From: Cichorium intybus
Taxonomy: Eukaryota > Streptophyta > Magnoliopsida > Asterales > Asteraceae
Assembly (NCBI GenBank): GCA_023525715.1
Contig: CM042013.1
Coordinates: 83,626,494 to 83,690,493, forward strand
DNA length: 64,000 nt
Direction: 5' to 3'
In this document: positions 1-12,396 of the stretch, piece by piece
Layout of the letters: every line of letters begins with the position of its first letter
Numbering within the stretch: position 1 is the stretch's first letter
Made by a program: the position numbers and the translations under genes
Notes under the pieces: model-generated
What the model was told of the DNA's origin: nothing
Databases searched by the model: none
Seen by the model: only the letters and a program-made list of their open reading frames with translations

Positions 1-553
1 GACCCGTAGGGTGAGATTGTGTTGCTATACTAGTATAGTATTGCTTGTTGAATGCTTAGTCGTATGACTCATTCATATAATTATGGATTATGTGGTGCTT
101 GTTATGGGTAGGACTATGTCGAGTCTCGATGATGATATGTGGTTAGGGTAGGAAGGTGTCACGTCCCGTTATAGGGGTAGGACTGTGTCGAGTCTCGATG
201 TGGTACGTTGAAAGAGTAGGACGGTGCCGAGTCTCATTATGTGGTATGTATGTGATGTGATGGAATGTATGATTGTTTGGGGAACTCGCTGAGCTTTGTG
301 CTTACTCTCTCAACTTAAATGTTTTCAGGTACTTCTTCGGATAATGGGAAGAACGCGGCATGACTATATTGCATCTAGTACATTGTTTGAGACTTTCGCT
401 GATGTATATTTTTACTGGATTTGATTTCATGGATTATGGATATTTTGTCTTTCTCTAAACATTGAATGAATGGTTTTAGGTATTAAAATGGTTTCTACGT
501 TTATACCAGATTTTTAAAATGAAATTTTTGGCTGAAATTTTAGGGACGTTACT
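1..553 (+). mobile_element. 3' part of a Ty3/gypsy (chromovirus-like) LTR
   Basis: This is the end of an LTR in plus orientation, cut by the window edge. It carries three or four short sub-repeats at 110-235 built around GGAC..TGTCGAGTC. They are followed by a module at 283-330 (ACTCGCTGAGC, TGCTTAC, TTTTCAGGT) that is also found in the other gypsy LTRs of this window. It ends near a GGGACGTTAC word, as such LTRs often end in GTTACA. No coding sequence is present. The family assignment rests on the shared module and its position relative to the LTR end. Whether this is a solo LTR or the 3' LTR of an element to the left cannot be seen. Confidence 0.6.
283..330 (+). promoter_or_regulatory. Conserved LTR module with splice-acceptor signature
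   Basis: The order is ACTCGCTGAGC, then TGCTTAC (fits the plant branch-site consensus YTNAY), about 20 nt of T-rich sequence, then TTTTCAG|GT. It lies about 225-270 bp before the LTR end. The same order and spacing occur in four other LTR families here. The function is inferred from sequence only. Confidence 0.45.
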
Positions 554-2491
554 TTGTTTCATTTTTAGAACGATAATCATTGAAGTTAGTGATTGTCAAA
601 GAAATTGATAGTTTGTAGTTGGCCTACAAATATGTCTATCATTTATAATGTTTTTATATCCATATTTTTTCCAAAAAGTGATTTTATATTGTTTAATACA
701 CATTTACCGGTCATTTGGTTTATAGTCTTTTTTGGGATTAACATTATCTTACAAGAAAAATAATATAAAAGTTGTGACATTATTGTTAAGTTAGTTGTTA
801 AACATTTAAAAGTTAGAATTTTTTCCACATAAATATAACAAAAATGAAAGTTTAGGGTAAATAATTTTATAAACATTTAGATACTAACATCAACAAAACT
901 AAAAATTGGTTATGATTTAATAAAATTAACATTTAAAAATAGTATAAATAATAATTAAATAGAACAAAGAAAAACAATGTTGTTTTTTTGACATGTGAAA
1001 GTTAAAAGTATTCATAATATTTAATTTTGTGTAAGTTTACATCATATTCCAACTTCTTATTGTTTGTATTTGATTTCTTATTCTTAATTGATTTTCTTAT
1101 TTTTATTTTGTCAAAAAAAAAATTTAAAACCATTTTCATTATCGTATATTATTTTTAGTTGCATATTCTTATTATATTTATTAGTTATTTTTTATAATTT
1201 TTATGATTATATTCTTTACTTAGTATATTTCGAATTTAGAATTATCAAACAAAACTTAAACCAAACATTACAAATTCTAATTCATTTTTATTTTGGAGTT
1301 CAAGACTATGTTTATCAGAAATCACATTTAGGGTTTTGAATTCTGTAGGGCGGAATCAAACTTTACTAGAGAAAGAAATGAAAATATAATACTATACGAT
1401 GAAATAATTTTTTTAAAAAGGAAAAGTAGAAATATTTTCTAATAATAAGTGTAATAGAAATATATTTATCAATTAAATATTTTTATTAAATATTTATCAA
1501 TTAAAAACCTTTTCATTCAAAAAATAAAATATTATATATTTTAATTTGATTGAAGTATTATTTTAATAATACCAAATTTTAACTCGTAGTTATTAATTAT
1601 TTATCGATTGGAAGCGTACCTCACAAAATTATTAGATTATACTATTACATCTACGATTCTCGCAGAAAATGATCAATAACAATACGTTTCTCATAGATTA
1701 GATTTATGTTATTATTAGTATATATTGTTTTTATTTTTGAGATAATTCATTTGAATGTATTTCTTTATATTTTTAATGTTAGCATATCTATAATAATTGA
1801 CTTCAAAAAGGTGATTATGTTTTTCTAGTTTGAAATTTGAATGATCAATTATTATTGATACATATGTCATGATCGATTTATATTTAGTTTTATATATTTT
1901 GATTAGATCTAAAGTGCTCATGTTTATATTTGATCTGTCAATATATTTTGACCATATAATTTTACTCCTTCGCAATGCACAAAAATACGCCAAGTACAAT
2001 ATATAATCTAACTTTAGCAGTTCACAAAAAATTGTTATTGCATAAATGTCTAAGAAATTCTTGTGAGATCTAAATTTGTATACCTAATAACCTATTAGAA
2101 GACATAAGTTTTTAAAAAAGTTTGATTTTGGTACCATGTTGCTGTTTTTTTGAATTCAGACACCAGGTTTTCAAAAAAAAAAAATTGATTTTGACACTAT
2201 GTTTTCCAATTTGTTTCAATGTTGATCATTTGATCGATTCTTGGGTTGAAGAAGATGAACTAAAGATAGAGGGTTTGTTTGTTCTTATTTTTTGTGTGTG
2301 TGTGTTTGTTTTTTTCATGACCGGAGTCTTGCATGAACGACCACCATCACATATTGAAGTCAATAACTATTTATCATTATATTTGTACAAAAGAAAAACA
2401 ATCAAGTCATCATATGTGTAAAAATATAAGTTGTCATATGTGTACAAAAAAAACATAAATGACTAAGTGTGAATGCTGGAAACTGTGTAAA
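554..2491. other. AT-rich spacer without a recognisable gene
   Basis: This stretch is strongly AT-rich and has many homopolymer runs. Its longest open frames (under 100 codons) have low-complexity products rich in F, I, K, N and Y. No transposon termini, RNA gene or conserved domain was recognised. Confidence 0.6.
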
Positions 2492-3490
2492 TGTTGGGCA
2501 GCGGAAGCACCAACAAACATGGCCAAGTACTTCAACAAACGTTCTCCGACTATTAAGGCTAGTGGGTAATGTGAAAAATTAAGAACGAGAAACACAAGGA
2601 TATAAACTCATTATAAAGTGGTTCACCTAACATCGAGTTAGGCTACGTTCACTGTGAGAACCGAGAGAAACTTCATTTATAAACTTAGATGATTTACAAG
2701 GGAGAAACTATGACTACACTCATATCTTAGATTGTTTAACATGTTACAATGAGTAGTCAAGGAGATGTATTAATAGCGAGATATGGAAGGCTGAACACAC
2801 AAGCTTGGGCGAGAAAAAGCAAAAGGACAAACTATCCCTGCACCTTGTCACTTTATAGGATGAAAAGATGACTACACCAACATCCCATGCTGCCCCCTGA
2901 CACAAGATACTGTTCTTCGCGTGTTCCCAATATTCTTTTAAACAGGAGTTGTGACAATACCAATATCGAGTCCAACCAAGGTCTCGCCTTCAGTTAAGAA
3001 CTCCTCATTGGTCTTCGGTCGAGTTCTTCCCTTGAAAGAAACTGTAACTGTTCGACTTGTGCTTCTGCAGCTTCTGTAGAACTTTACTTCATACAAGGTC
3101 TAACTCTTCCTTCAAGAACTCTTCCGTCTGAACTTCGCTTTGGTCGGAGGATACTGCTAGATCATATTCTTCTGCTGATGACATGTTCACCACTGTGACT
3201 ATAGCCTAAGCTATTGATGTCACCGTGAACATGTGTCCGCATGAGATATTGATGAATCTTTCCTTGGACACAACTCCTTAGTGCGGACTTAGTTCTTACT
3301 TTGTCACATGCCCTTTGGCCTGGTAACCTCCTCGGTCTGAATGGACCTCCTCGATTATGACTGGCCCTGATGTCAACACTGGTTGTCTTCCTGCATGTCC
3401 ATGCTGAGGACGTATCTTCTAATCCGGACGAGGTTTGACCTTCCTTGGTCCGAATGATTAGATACCTTCGGTTCAGGATTCATATCTGAC
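2492..3490 (-). repeat. 3' LTR (partial) of the 2492-6301 element
   Basis: This block is closely similar to 5021-5990, sharing the TGTTGGGCAGC start, a TGGTTCACC..ACATCGAGTT segment and a TTCTAATCCGGACGAGG segment. Similarity fades beyond about 3490, and the far LTR terminus (TTACAACA) is not seen on this copy. Confidence 0.6.
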
Positions 3491-5005
3491 CTTCTAGGGT
3501 AAACTCCACCATGGCCAAGTTACCAAGAACCTTATATGCTCATATTTTCCACAGTGAGGAGAAAAGATCTTAATCAACTCCACTCCTCCTGTTTGAAGAC
3601 TTTGCACCCTTTCTTGTATCTCTTGTCTTTCGACAATTTCTGACGCCTGAACGATCTTCGGCTCTGAAGTGCAACCTTCTGCTGGTTTTACTTGACAGAA
3701 AACGAAGTCTCGTTCCTGTCAAGCTAAGCATCTCTTGTCTTTCTAGCCATATTCCACTTTATGGAATCTCCATCCTCATGGCTCCGGACGAGGTGTCTGA
3801 TACTCCCCTTCAGTTAGCAGTTATACTTTGCTAACAAGAGTACCGCATCAAGTGTATTGAATAGACAATTCGCTTTCCATGGCAGTGAATGTTGACACCC
3901 TGATGTCACCAGAAGTTCTGACGAGCGTACTGCCTTTGACTCTCCTGCCACATGGGCTAGTGAAGTGCAGTGGGTTCATCTAAGGTAAATTGGTTTTTTT
4001 TTCTGGATCTTCGCTCCAGTCACTGTCGCTTGTCTAGATCTGACAACCATGACACATCCAAAGACCCTTAGATGTGCAAGGATACTTCTCCTCCTTGCCT
4101 TTTTCGTCAACGCAACCAACAAGCCAAACGAAGGCTAAGGCGTTTGAGTATAGATCTGCACGTCGTTGTGAAGATACTTACCCTTTGGTTGGTTCTTTGG
4201 TCAAGACTGACTTCGGGCTTGAAGTCTTTGGCCTTGGAACTTCTCGAATCTGGGGATCAATGCTTTTACTCTGCCTCTCTTCTGACTTTCGGCGTTGACT
4301 TCGGTCAGAGACTGTCACCTCGGTAAGGACCAACGTTGTGACTTCTGACATGAGTGCTAACTTTCGGCACTTCAGTGGGGCTTCTCCCACTTTTGCTTCC
4401 GGATGAGTGACGTGGTACCTGGACTTCTCTTATTGATGTGTCAGAAGAGCCTTGTCCAACCTGAGACGTCGGATGCTCGTTATTCATGTTACCTATTTCA
4501 ACCAGTGGAACATGGCTTCGGAAAACTGAGGCTCCACAATGGATCCGATTTAATTTTCTCGTGGAAGCAGGCATATTCTTCTCGTTGGCTTCACACTGAC
4601 TATGTCTCAAGCCTTAGCTATTACTGTGAGGATGCCACCATCATCTTTGGCCTCACTGTCCAACTCCGTCATCCCTCCCCCCACATGTAGTCAAACTCTC
4701 TTTCCTGTCGTTGACACTTGTGACTCCTGCTCCTATCTCTCCCCGTCCGTTCTCGGTTGGAAATTGGAGCACGGATCACAGTAACGACAGTTCTCTCTCC
4801 ATATTACAGGTGATGCCAGAACTGCCTCTGGATCTGTTCTATCTTCAACTTGGTTCTTCCTCCGCCATTGCCACATCTCTAGGTTGTTCAAACCATGGAC
4901 ATGTGCAACAGATCTGGCAGGATCAACCTTATGTCTACATACACCAATAGTAAAAGTCATAAACTCCTGTTTGCTGATCTTAGACCTCCCAACTTCAACC
5001 ATGAA

Positions 5006-5017
5006 GCTCTGATACCA
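5006..5017 (-). other. Primer binding site (tRNA-iMet type)
   Basis: The complement reads TGGTATCAGAGC. It lies 3 bp inside the 5' LTR and marks the start of minus-strand DNA synthesis. It fixes the orientation of the element. Confidence 0.8.
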
Positions 5018-5020
5018 GTT

Positions 5021-6301
5021 TGTTGGGCAGCAAAAGCACCAATGAACATGGCCAAGTACTTCGACAAACGTTCTTCGACTATTAAGGCTAGTGGGTAATG
5101 TGAAAAATTGAGAACGAGAAACATAAGGATATAAAGTGGTTCACCCAACATCGAGTTGGGCTACGTCCACTGTCAGAACCGAGAGAAACTTCATTGATAA
5201 ACTTAAATGATTTACAAGAAAGAAACTATGGCTACACTCATATCTTAGATATGTTTAACATGTTACAATGAGTAGTTAATGAGATGTATTAATAGCGAGA
5301 TATGGAAGGCTGAACACGCAAGTCTTGGGCGGGAAAAAGCAAAAGGACAAACTATCCCCGCACCTTGTCACTTTATAGGCTAGAAAGGTAACTACACAAT
5401 GCTCCCCATGTTGCCCCTAACACAAGATACTGTTCTTCGCGTGTTTCCAAGATTCTTTTAAATATGTGATGTGACAATACCAATATTGAGTCCAACCAAG
5501 GCCTCACCTTCGGTTAAGAACTCCTCATTGGTCTTCGGTCGAGATCTTCCCTTGAAAGAAATTGTACCTGTCCGACTTGTGCTTCTGCAGCTTTTGTCGA
5601 ACTTTACTTCATACAAGGTCCAACTCTTCTATCAAGAACTCTTCCGTCTGAACTTCGCTTTGGCTGGAGGATACTGCTAGCTCATCTTCTTCTTCTGATG
5701 ACATGTTTACCACTGTGACTATAACCCAAGCTACTGATGTCACTGTGAACATCTGTCCGCATGAGATACTGATGAAGCTTTCCTTGGACACAACTCCTTG
5801 GTTCGGACTTAGTTCTTACTTTGTCACATGCCTTCGGCCTAGTAACCTCCTCGGTCCGAACGGACCTCCTCGATTATGACTGGCCCTGATGTCAATCTTG
5901 GATGTCTATCTGAATGTCCATGCTGAGGACGTATCTTCTAATTCGGACGAGGTTTGACCTTCCTAGTTCTGAATCTACCTTCAGTTTAGGCACTGGACAT
6001 GGCTTCAGATCCGGACAAGGTAAGGCTGCTTTGGTCCTGCTGATCTTCATGCCTTTGGTTTCAACCTTCTGCTGATCTTCTGAAGGATTACCTCCTTCTT
6101 AATTCTGATCCGCCATGGTTGATCTGACCAGAGCGAAGGACTCCCACTCAACCGGAAGACTAGACTTATCTGAGATGCACACCTCAACAGAACTGGCTAA
6201 TCTCGCCTCTGTTTTTGGTTGCTTCGGAGTTCTCTTCGGTTGTCTTGGATGGCTCCGGTTCAGATTAGGCTCAACACTTTCTCATCAGTAAACTTACAAC
6301 A
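5021..6301 (-). repeat. 5' LTR of the 2492-6301 element
   Basis: The LTR is 1281 bp with TGTTG...CAACA termini. It directly abuts the tRNA-Met primer binding site on its left. It is rich in TCCGGACGAGG-like words. Confidence 0.7.
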
Positions 6302-7498
6302 GTCGGTCATAATGGTCATATTTATACAAAAAACATAAGTGACTAAATATATACACAGATTAAGTTTATTACCCTTACAAGTCCTTCAAGTTGTAAAAAA
6401 GTACGTATCTAAAAAAAAGTTTTTAAAAAACATATTGAAGGAAGCTGAAAAAAAAGTTTGGGAGAATTTGAAAGAAATTTGGACTATATTCATAAAAACC
6501 TTAATGTTGAGCCAAAATTATGAAAGTAGGAAATTTTGATCGGGCGTACATGTCGCAAGATCGGAGGCAGGGTGGCATGCTAGCATATATACATGTCTTG
6601 TGACCCGTCGAAAGGGAAGGAGAGAGATAAAACCTTCTACCTCCTGAGTCTCAAAGCAAAACATCTTAACCGTTGGGCTAGACATAGTCTATTTTCAAGA
6701 AAATGTGTCATACTTTTTTTAAATTTTATTTAAAATAATATTAACAAGTTAATAAAATTACTGTCCAATCATTCAAAATTGATATGTATATAGACATTCT
6801 TAAATAAATTAAACGAAAATAAAATCACACACATACAAGACATAATATTTAACGTGGTTTGATTAATACGGTCAACGTTCGCGATAAGTAAGAATATTAT
6901 TATTCACGAGTTTGAAAGACGATTTACAATAAATTGAAACCCTAGCTAGCAAACTTTATTATATAGATGTCGAACAATTCAAAACAAATCATATAATTTT
7001 TATAAACATTATTTAAAATAATTAAAAAGTTAATATAATTAATGTTCAACCGTTAAAAATTGATATGTATATAAATTGTTTTAAACAAATTAATGTAATA
7101 TGTGAATATCACAATGGTACGTAGTTACAAACTTCTATTCGGTATGGTAACTCACGCCATTGGCGTGGGGATAATGTGCTTGCCACCTAGGCCATGAACA
7201 CAGAACACCAACCCTAACTTGGTGTGGGCATGAAGTGGTGTAGAGAGATGTGGGTAGCTCCACCGACGCCAACGTCAACTGCATCTATGGCTTTCTCTAT
7301 CTCTCTCTATTTCCTTTTTTCTCTCTCTCTTTCTTTTTCTCTTATTTAATTACATAAATATTTACTAAAAAATTTAAAAAACAAAAAGGAAAGGGTAATG
7401 TGGAGTGTTGGTTATTTTCTAAAAAGTGTGATAGAGAAGTCAACACTTTTAATGTAGGTATAGAATAACCATACCCGATAATCTAAATATACAACCTC
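6302..7498. other. AT-rich spacer with a possible SINE remnant
   Basis: No gene was recognised. The part at about 6545-6690 resembles a tRNA-derived SINE on the minus strand: its complement carries TAGCCCAACGGTTAAGA, a good A-box, but a clear B-box and target duplications are missing. A second GC-richer patch at 7140-7290 has no assignable identity. Confidence 0.35.
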
Positions 7499-7514
7499 CT
7501 GATATTAAGGTGGT

Positions 7515-7737
7515 TTTTTTTTGGAACCAGCGAATAGATATGGTTTCACCTGAGGGTAATCAGCCCCGCAACCCAGGGCGGTTGGCGATTACCTAAGACG
7601 CAAAGGCCTTTCCCCTCCACCTAATTCGCTTCCAGGAAAATCCCCCACATGGGGTTAGTCGGAGTCAAACTCCAGACCTCCCACCACATGAGTATATAAC
7701 CCGGGTGCATCCACCCAGCTAGGCTGGACTTCACATG
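7515..7737 (-). mobile_element. tRNA-derived SINE with 16-bp target duplications
   Basis: The 223-bp body is flanked by identical direct repeats CTGATATTAAGGTGGT at 7499-7514 and 7738-7753. Read on the minus strand it starts close to an A-box-like word (TAGCTGGGTGG) and has a B-box-like word (GAGTTTGACTCC) about 50 bp further on. It ends in a run of nine A residues next to the duplication. These features together are those of a Pol III-transcribed SINE moved by LINE machinery. It encodes no protein. The family is not identified, though the length and layout fit plant SINEs. Confidence 0.8.
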
Positions 7738-7753
7738 CTGATATTAAGGTGGT

Positions 7754-9246
7754 ATCGAGAATTTTAATTGGTTCATGACAAGTAGCACACGACAGTAAAA
7801 AATTTTGGATCCGCTTTGTAGTACGATAATTTGCCAAGGATACTACTTTTATTTATTTTAAGTGATAATAAATAAATAAATAATTATAATTAAATAATCT
7901 ATAATGTTAACTCAGACATATATACAAACTACAACCAAATTAAAATTTACAGCCAAACTATAAATACAAACTACCACCAAATTAAATTTTACAACCACAC
8001 TATAAAGTTAAAATAAAATAAAGGGATAGTTTTTGCATATAAACTTATTAAACATCAAAATGTATATTTATATAACCTAATTTGTAAATATCTATTTATT
8101 CTTTATAAAATTTTAAAATATCAGATATATTAAAATTTTTAATTTTAATATTTTTAAATATTTTATAATCATTTTAAATCATTATTAAATATCAATTAGT
8201 TATTATATTCTCTTATAAATCTAAGTTTAAAATATCTTTATATTGTTTATAAAATTTTAAAATATCATAACTATTCAAATTATTATTTGACCAATTTTAA
8301 TAATTAAAAACTATAAATAGTTAAATAATTAATTTCTTTTGAAGCAATTCCCCGTTATATTCTCTTATAAATCTAAGTTTAAAATATCTTTATATTGTTT
8401 ATAAAATTTTAAAATATCATAACTATTTAAATTATTATTTGACCAATTTTAATAATTAAAAACTATAAATAGTTAAATAATTAATTTCTTTTGAAGCAAT
8501 TCCCCGCTCTCATAGTTTCTATTTTTATCGTTGAAGCTCTAAAATGGTAAAAACTTAAAATCTTTCTGCATTTTCAATATGTACCATATTGTAATTGTGT
8601 CGAAACCTAAAAATATATTCTACCAATATCATATAAATATCTTGTAGAAATAAGCGAAATAGGTTATGGATCAAATGATAGTAGACAAAGTGAATTACCA
8701 CGTTCAACGTTCTTGCTTATATTGAGACACATATATACCAGAAACACATATCTTAGAAGTTCGAAACATGTCAATTGGCTAGTTTATTTTTTTTTATTAT
8801 TTTTTTTTCAAATGCATAATTTTGCTACTTACACATGTTAGGAATAAGGACGCATAATAATCCAAATAGTTGACGGGACGCATAATAATCCAAATAGTTG
8901 ACAAAGTGTGTGGGGTGAGACAATTAACATTGTTATTTGTCAAAATTATTCTTAATATAACCATTTTATATATTCCATTTTAACAATATTAGACAAACAT
9001 CAAAAACTTGATACGAATATCACTTATATTACAAAAGATTATTTATTGACCTTAGAAATTTATTTGATAACATTTGGTGAAATATATTTTAAAATTTTGA
9101 CTCGATTACAATATGGTGTGATATTAAGAATAAAAAGTGATTTTGTTGGTCATCTCTTTCAAGATTCCACGATAAAAATAGAAACGACAAGAGTGCAAAA
9201 TTGCTTCGATATGAATTAATTATTTAGTTATTTATAATTTTTGACT
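7754..9246. other. AT-rich spacer
   Basis: No gene was recognised. It contains the 152-bp tandem duplication at 8203-8506. A 30-bp tandem duplication lies at about 8847-8902 (unit GGACGCATAATAATCC plus AAATAGTTGAC). Confidence 0.55.
8203..8506. repeat. Tandem duplication of a 152-bp unit
   Basis: TTATATTCTCTTATAAATC starts at 8203 and again at 8355. The two copies are nearly identical through GAAGCAATTCCCC. This is a recent local duplication without coding content. Confidence 0.85.
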
Positions 9247-10016
9247 TATTAAAAAAGGTTAAGGTCATATTTGGTCACTTAAGTTTTGTGTTTGTACTCA
9301 TTTGGTCACTTAATTTCATTTAAATTATAACATGTCATTTAACTTGCAAATTTTGTTCCGAAATGATCACTATAACATGCAATAACAAGTTACCATATTT
9401 TTTAAAGCTAGTTAAGGTCATTAAACTTCTAGTTTTAGCTATAAAAGGTCACTGAAACTTTTATTGGGCTATAATTAGTCAACTTTATAAACTATGTCAA
9501 TTCATTTATATATATTTTTTTACAATTTGTTTTTACAACTTTATTTTTCTTTCATTTTCATATGTTTTTTTTACCATTCTTTTATAATGTTTTTTAATTC
9601 GCTTTTTACATGTTTTTTCACAACTCACTTTTATAACTAGATTTTTACTGTATTTTCATGGTTTTTCACAAGCTATTTTTACTATATTTCTTAGTTCATT
9701 TTCATGTTTTTTCCAAATATATGTTTACAACTTTGTTTTTTTATTTGTTTATATATGTTTATTTATTTTTATAACTTCAATTATTTAATTTGCCAATTAG
9801 ATGTCAAATAACCGAATTTTAAAATTATTAATCTAAATGATAACATTAGAATTATCAGTTTCTTATGCATATGATAATTCTAAGATTATTATTTAGATCA
9901 ATAATTTTGTAATTTTGTTATTTGGCACCTAATTGACAAATTAAATAGATGTAGTTATAAAATAACAAACGTATATAAATAAAGAAAAATTAAAGTTTTA
10001 AAAATGTATTTAAAGA

Positions 10017-10425
10017 TGTTAGGAACCGGACTGGGTACACGCAGCGGAAATACACTATCACACACACAAACTCACGGAAATAAAGCAAGAAGAACACAAG
10101 GATTTTTACGTGGTTCGGATTCGGTGTAAATCCTACGTCCACGGGCTACAACTAGAGAAATCTTATTAATACTCACAAGATTACAATTTATAATTCTTGT
10201 TTTGAGCTCAAGTGGTGCAATTTTTCCTTGAACATATGAAGGCTATTTATAGCCTTTGTACAACAACTCTTGTTTGAATAAAACAAGCTTAACCACCTAA
10301 TATTTGACAAAGTTTGCACCTACCAAAGAAAATAAGTCTACCAACTTTTGTTTGACAAATAAAATCTACCGTCCAAACAAAGTCATTAATTTGACTTTCT
10401 AGAACAAGCCTTCATTTACCTAACA
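10017..10425 (-). repeat. 3' LTR of the gag-only copia element
   Basis: The LTR is 409 bp, TGTTAGG...CCTAACA. It is preceded in the element's direction by a short purine tract (complement of 10426-10440). Confidence 0.9.
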
Positions 10426-10571
10426 ATCTCCCACTTGAAGGCTTGAACAATATAGTCCGTCTCTGTCATCCAATTCCAGTAATCTTAAAACAACCAAGTC
10501 TTCCAAGTCTCCAGTTCCCAAGAACAAGCTAAACTTAGTCCAATTTTCCTAGTTGCAGCCGCCCCTCATCA

Positions 10572-12167
10572 TCAAGTACTAGAAGGGCCAGTTGAAGCTA
10601 CCACAAGCTCCAACTCAGTCTTAGCCAATCCCGCTACCGACTCAGTCGTGGTCAATACCTCCACCGACTCATCCCATGTCTCAACCGGCTTGGACACTCC
10701 ACCGGATCCAGAGATACACCGAGGACCACTAACACTCTCCAAACTTTGCAAACTTCCAACAGGAGAGAATTTTTCAGTCTTAGTCTTCAAAACCCAACGG
10801 CTCTTTGTAACTGTACCCGGAACACACCCCGTGCTCCCATTGTCACAAAATCCCCTGAATGGTTTAGACTTTCCGACTCGTTCAGCTAACATCTCTTTGG
10901 CTCCAGACTTCATGTTTGCCAAATGAAGTCTCTTAGCACTAGATTTAGCGAACCAGATTTTGTCATGCTTAACCGGGACGGTCATACTTCCCTCAGCAGG
11001 TACCTCAACCATATACAATGACCCACACTTCATACCTTGAGCAATCACCGAATTACCATTGACCACCCTCCATTTACCACCACCAAACCTTACTTCCAGT
11101 CCTTGTTTATCCAGCTGACCAACAGAAATCAATTTCTTCTTCAGCTCCGGAATCACCCTGACATTCTTCAGGTTCCATGTAGTTCCCAATGAAGTAACCA
11201 GATCAATATCTCCCATGCCCGTTACTTGAAGCATCTCATCATTTGCTAACCGTACCTTCCCAAAATCTTTTTCTTTTAGATTCACCATCGTTTCTCCGTT
11301 GTTCATGGCGTGAAACGAAGCCCCTGAATCCATGACCCAAGAGTCTATAGAACTTTCCATACTGAGTATCAATGCATCTTCCTGATAAACATTCTCAGCA
11401 CCAACACTGTTTAATTCTTTCTTTGGACATTGACTCTTAACATGTCCCACCTTTTGGCAGTTCCAGCACTTCACATTCTTCCAAATTCTAGATGAACTTC
11501 TTCCCCGACTCTCACTGCTTCCACTATTCCTGCTATTCCCTCTACCTATTCCGATATTTAATAACTCAGAAGAAGACGAGCCACCTTGATTCTTGCGTCT
11601 GGTATCCTCGCCTAGAATCAAATCTCGAACCCCTTCAAACGTCATACCACTGGTCCCCACGGAACTCGTAATAGCAGTAACTGTTCCTGACCAGCTATCA
11701 GGTAGTGAAGCTAGTAGCAGTGAAGCTTGAGTCTCATTATCAAATTTAATTCCTACAGATGATAATCTGGACAGAATTGAATTTAGATTGTTAATGTGAA
11801 CAGTAACTGAGCCTTCCTCATTCATCCTTGTAGTGAACAGCTCCTTCATCAAGAACACCTTGTTAGCCGCCGACGGTTTCTCATACATGTTCGTCAGAGC
11901 ATCCATCATACCACGTGCCGTGTTTTGATTCATGATATTGAAAGCAACGCTCTTTGACAACGACAATGTAATAACCGCCCTAGCTTTCTTGTTCTTTGAG
12001 TTCCAAACATCTTCATCAGCTTTTTCTATTTTCTCCGGCTTGTCCCCAAGTACCACATCCAAGTCTTTCTGACATAGCAATGCTTCTATTTGCATTTTCC
12101 ACCAACTAAAATCAGAACCGTCGAACTTCTCGATTACAATCTTGTCTTCAGCCATTACGACAAACAA
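10572..12167 (-). CDS. copia Gag-protease polyprotein (pol deleted)
   Basis: The 531-codon ORF is intact. Residues about 8-200 are a plant copia gag domain, with an EKFDGSDFSWWKMQIEALL start and a MNEEGSVTVHINNLNSIL region. A Gly/Ser/Arg-rich linker follows, then one CCHC zinc knuckle (CWNCQKVGHVKSQC, about residue 230) that binds RNA. Next is the aspartic protease with its active site DSGAS (WVMDSGASFHAMNN). A short remnant resembling the pre-integrase region follows (IWFAKSSAKRLHLAN). The last 100 residues match nothing I know and run into the 3' end of the interior. A full copia polyprotein is about 1300 residues, so the catalytic pol part is missing, apparently by deletion. Either the first Met or Met5 (MAEDK, 12155) could be the start; the second fits the family better. 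Confidence 0.85.
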   Translation of the reverse strand: MFVVMAEDKIVIEKFDGSDFSWWKMQIEALLCQKDLDVVLGDKPEKIEKADEDVWNSKNKKARAVITLSLSKSVAFNIMNQNTARGMMDALTNMYEKPSAANKVFLMKELFTTRMNEEGSVTVHINNLNSILSRLSSVGIKFDNETQASLLLASLPDSWSGTVTAITSSVGTSGMTFEGVRDLILGEDTRRKNQGGSSSSELLNIGIGRGNSRNSGSSESRGRSSSRIWKNVKCWNCQKVGHVKSQCPKKELNSVGAENVYQEDALILSMESSIDSWVMDSGASFHAMNNGETMVNLKEKDFGKVRLANDEMLQVTGMGDIDLVTSLGTTWNLKNVRVIPELKKKLISVGQLDKQGLEVRFGGGKWRVVNGNSVIAQGMKCGSLYMVEVPAEGSMTVPVKHDKIWFAKSSAKRLHLANMKSGAKEMLAERVGKSKPFRGFCDNGSTGCVPGTVTKSRWVLKTKTEKFSPVGSLQSLESVSGPRCISGSGGVSKPVETWDESVEVLTTTESVAGLAKTELELVVASTGPSST

Positions 12168-12382
12168 GAAACAAATTGAGACAACGAAACAGACACAACA
12201 ATGGCACGGGCCTGACCGATTCGTTCAGTGTACTCGTGTGTGACAGAACAATACCCTTCAAAGTACCGAGACATCTTTAATACGATTAATAGAAATTAGT
12301 TTCTGATGTGGAAGATCAGACAAAACTGCAACCACAGAGCATACTCTAATTTCTAAAACCGAGACCTCCTCCAAAACCCGAA

Positions 12383-12394
12383 GCTCTGATACCA
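12383..12394 (-). other. Primer binding site (tRNA-iMet type)
   Basis: The complement reads TGGTATCAGAGC, two bases inside the 5' LTR (12397-12805). Confidence 0.85.
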
Positions 12395-12396
12395 GT

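Larger units (their letters stand above)
2492..6301 (-). mobile_element. Non-autonomous LTR retrotransposon without gag or pol
   Basis: Two related blocks starting TGTTGGGCAGC lie at 2492 and 5021 in the same orientation. The right block runs to 6301, where it ends TTACAACA, giving the expected TGTTG...CAACA termini when read on the minus strand. Immediately inside the right block lies the complement of TGGTATCAGAGC, the usual initiator-tRNA-Met primer binding site. The right block is therefore the 5' LTR and the element reads leftward. The 1.5-kb interior encodes nothing I recognise; all open frames are short and overlap one another. The left LTR matches well to about 3490 and then becomes unclear, so it may be truncated. 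The element resembles a LARD-type non-autonomous retrotransposon. No clear target duplication was found. Confidence 0.7.

Noticed and set aside
4072..5151. Several overlapping open frames of 60-100 codons in the interior of the 2492-6301 element
   Set aside because: They lie on both strands with no domain, no shared pattern and Ser/Leu-rich composition typical of chance frames in CT-rich sequence.
6545..6690. A tRNA gene suggested by the word TAGCCCAACGGTTAAGA
   Set aside because: No cloverleaf, anticodon arm or acceptor stem could be drawn; at most an A-box of a SINE remnant.
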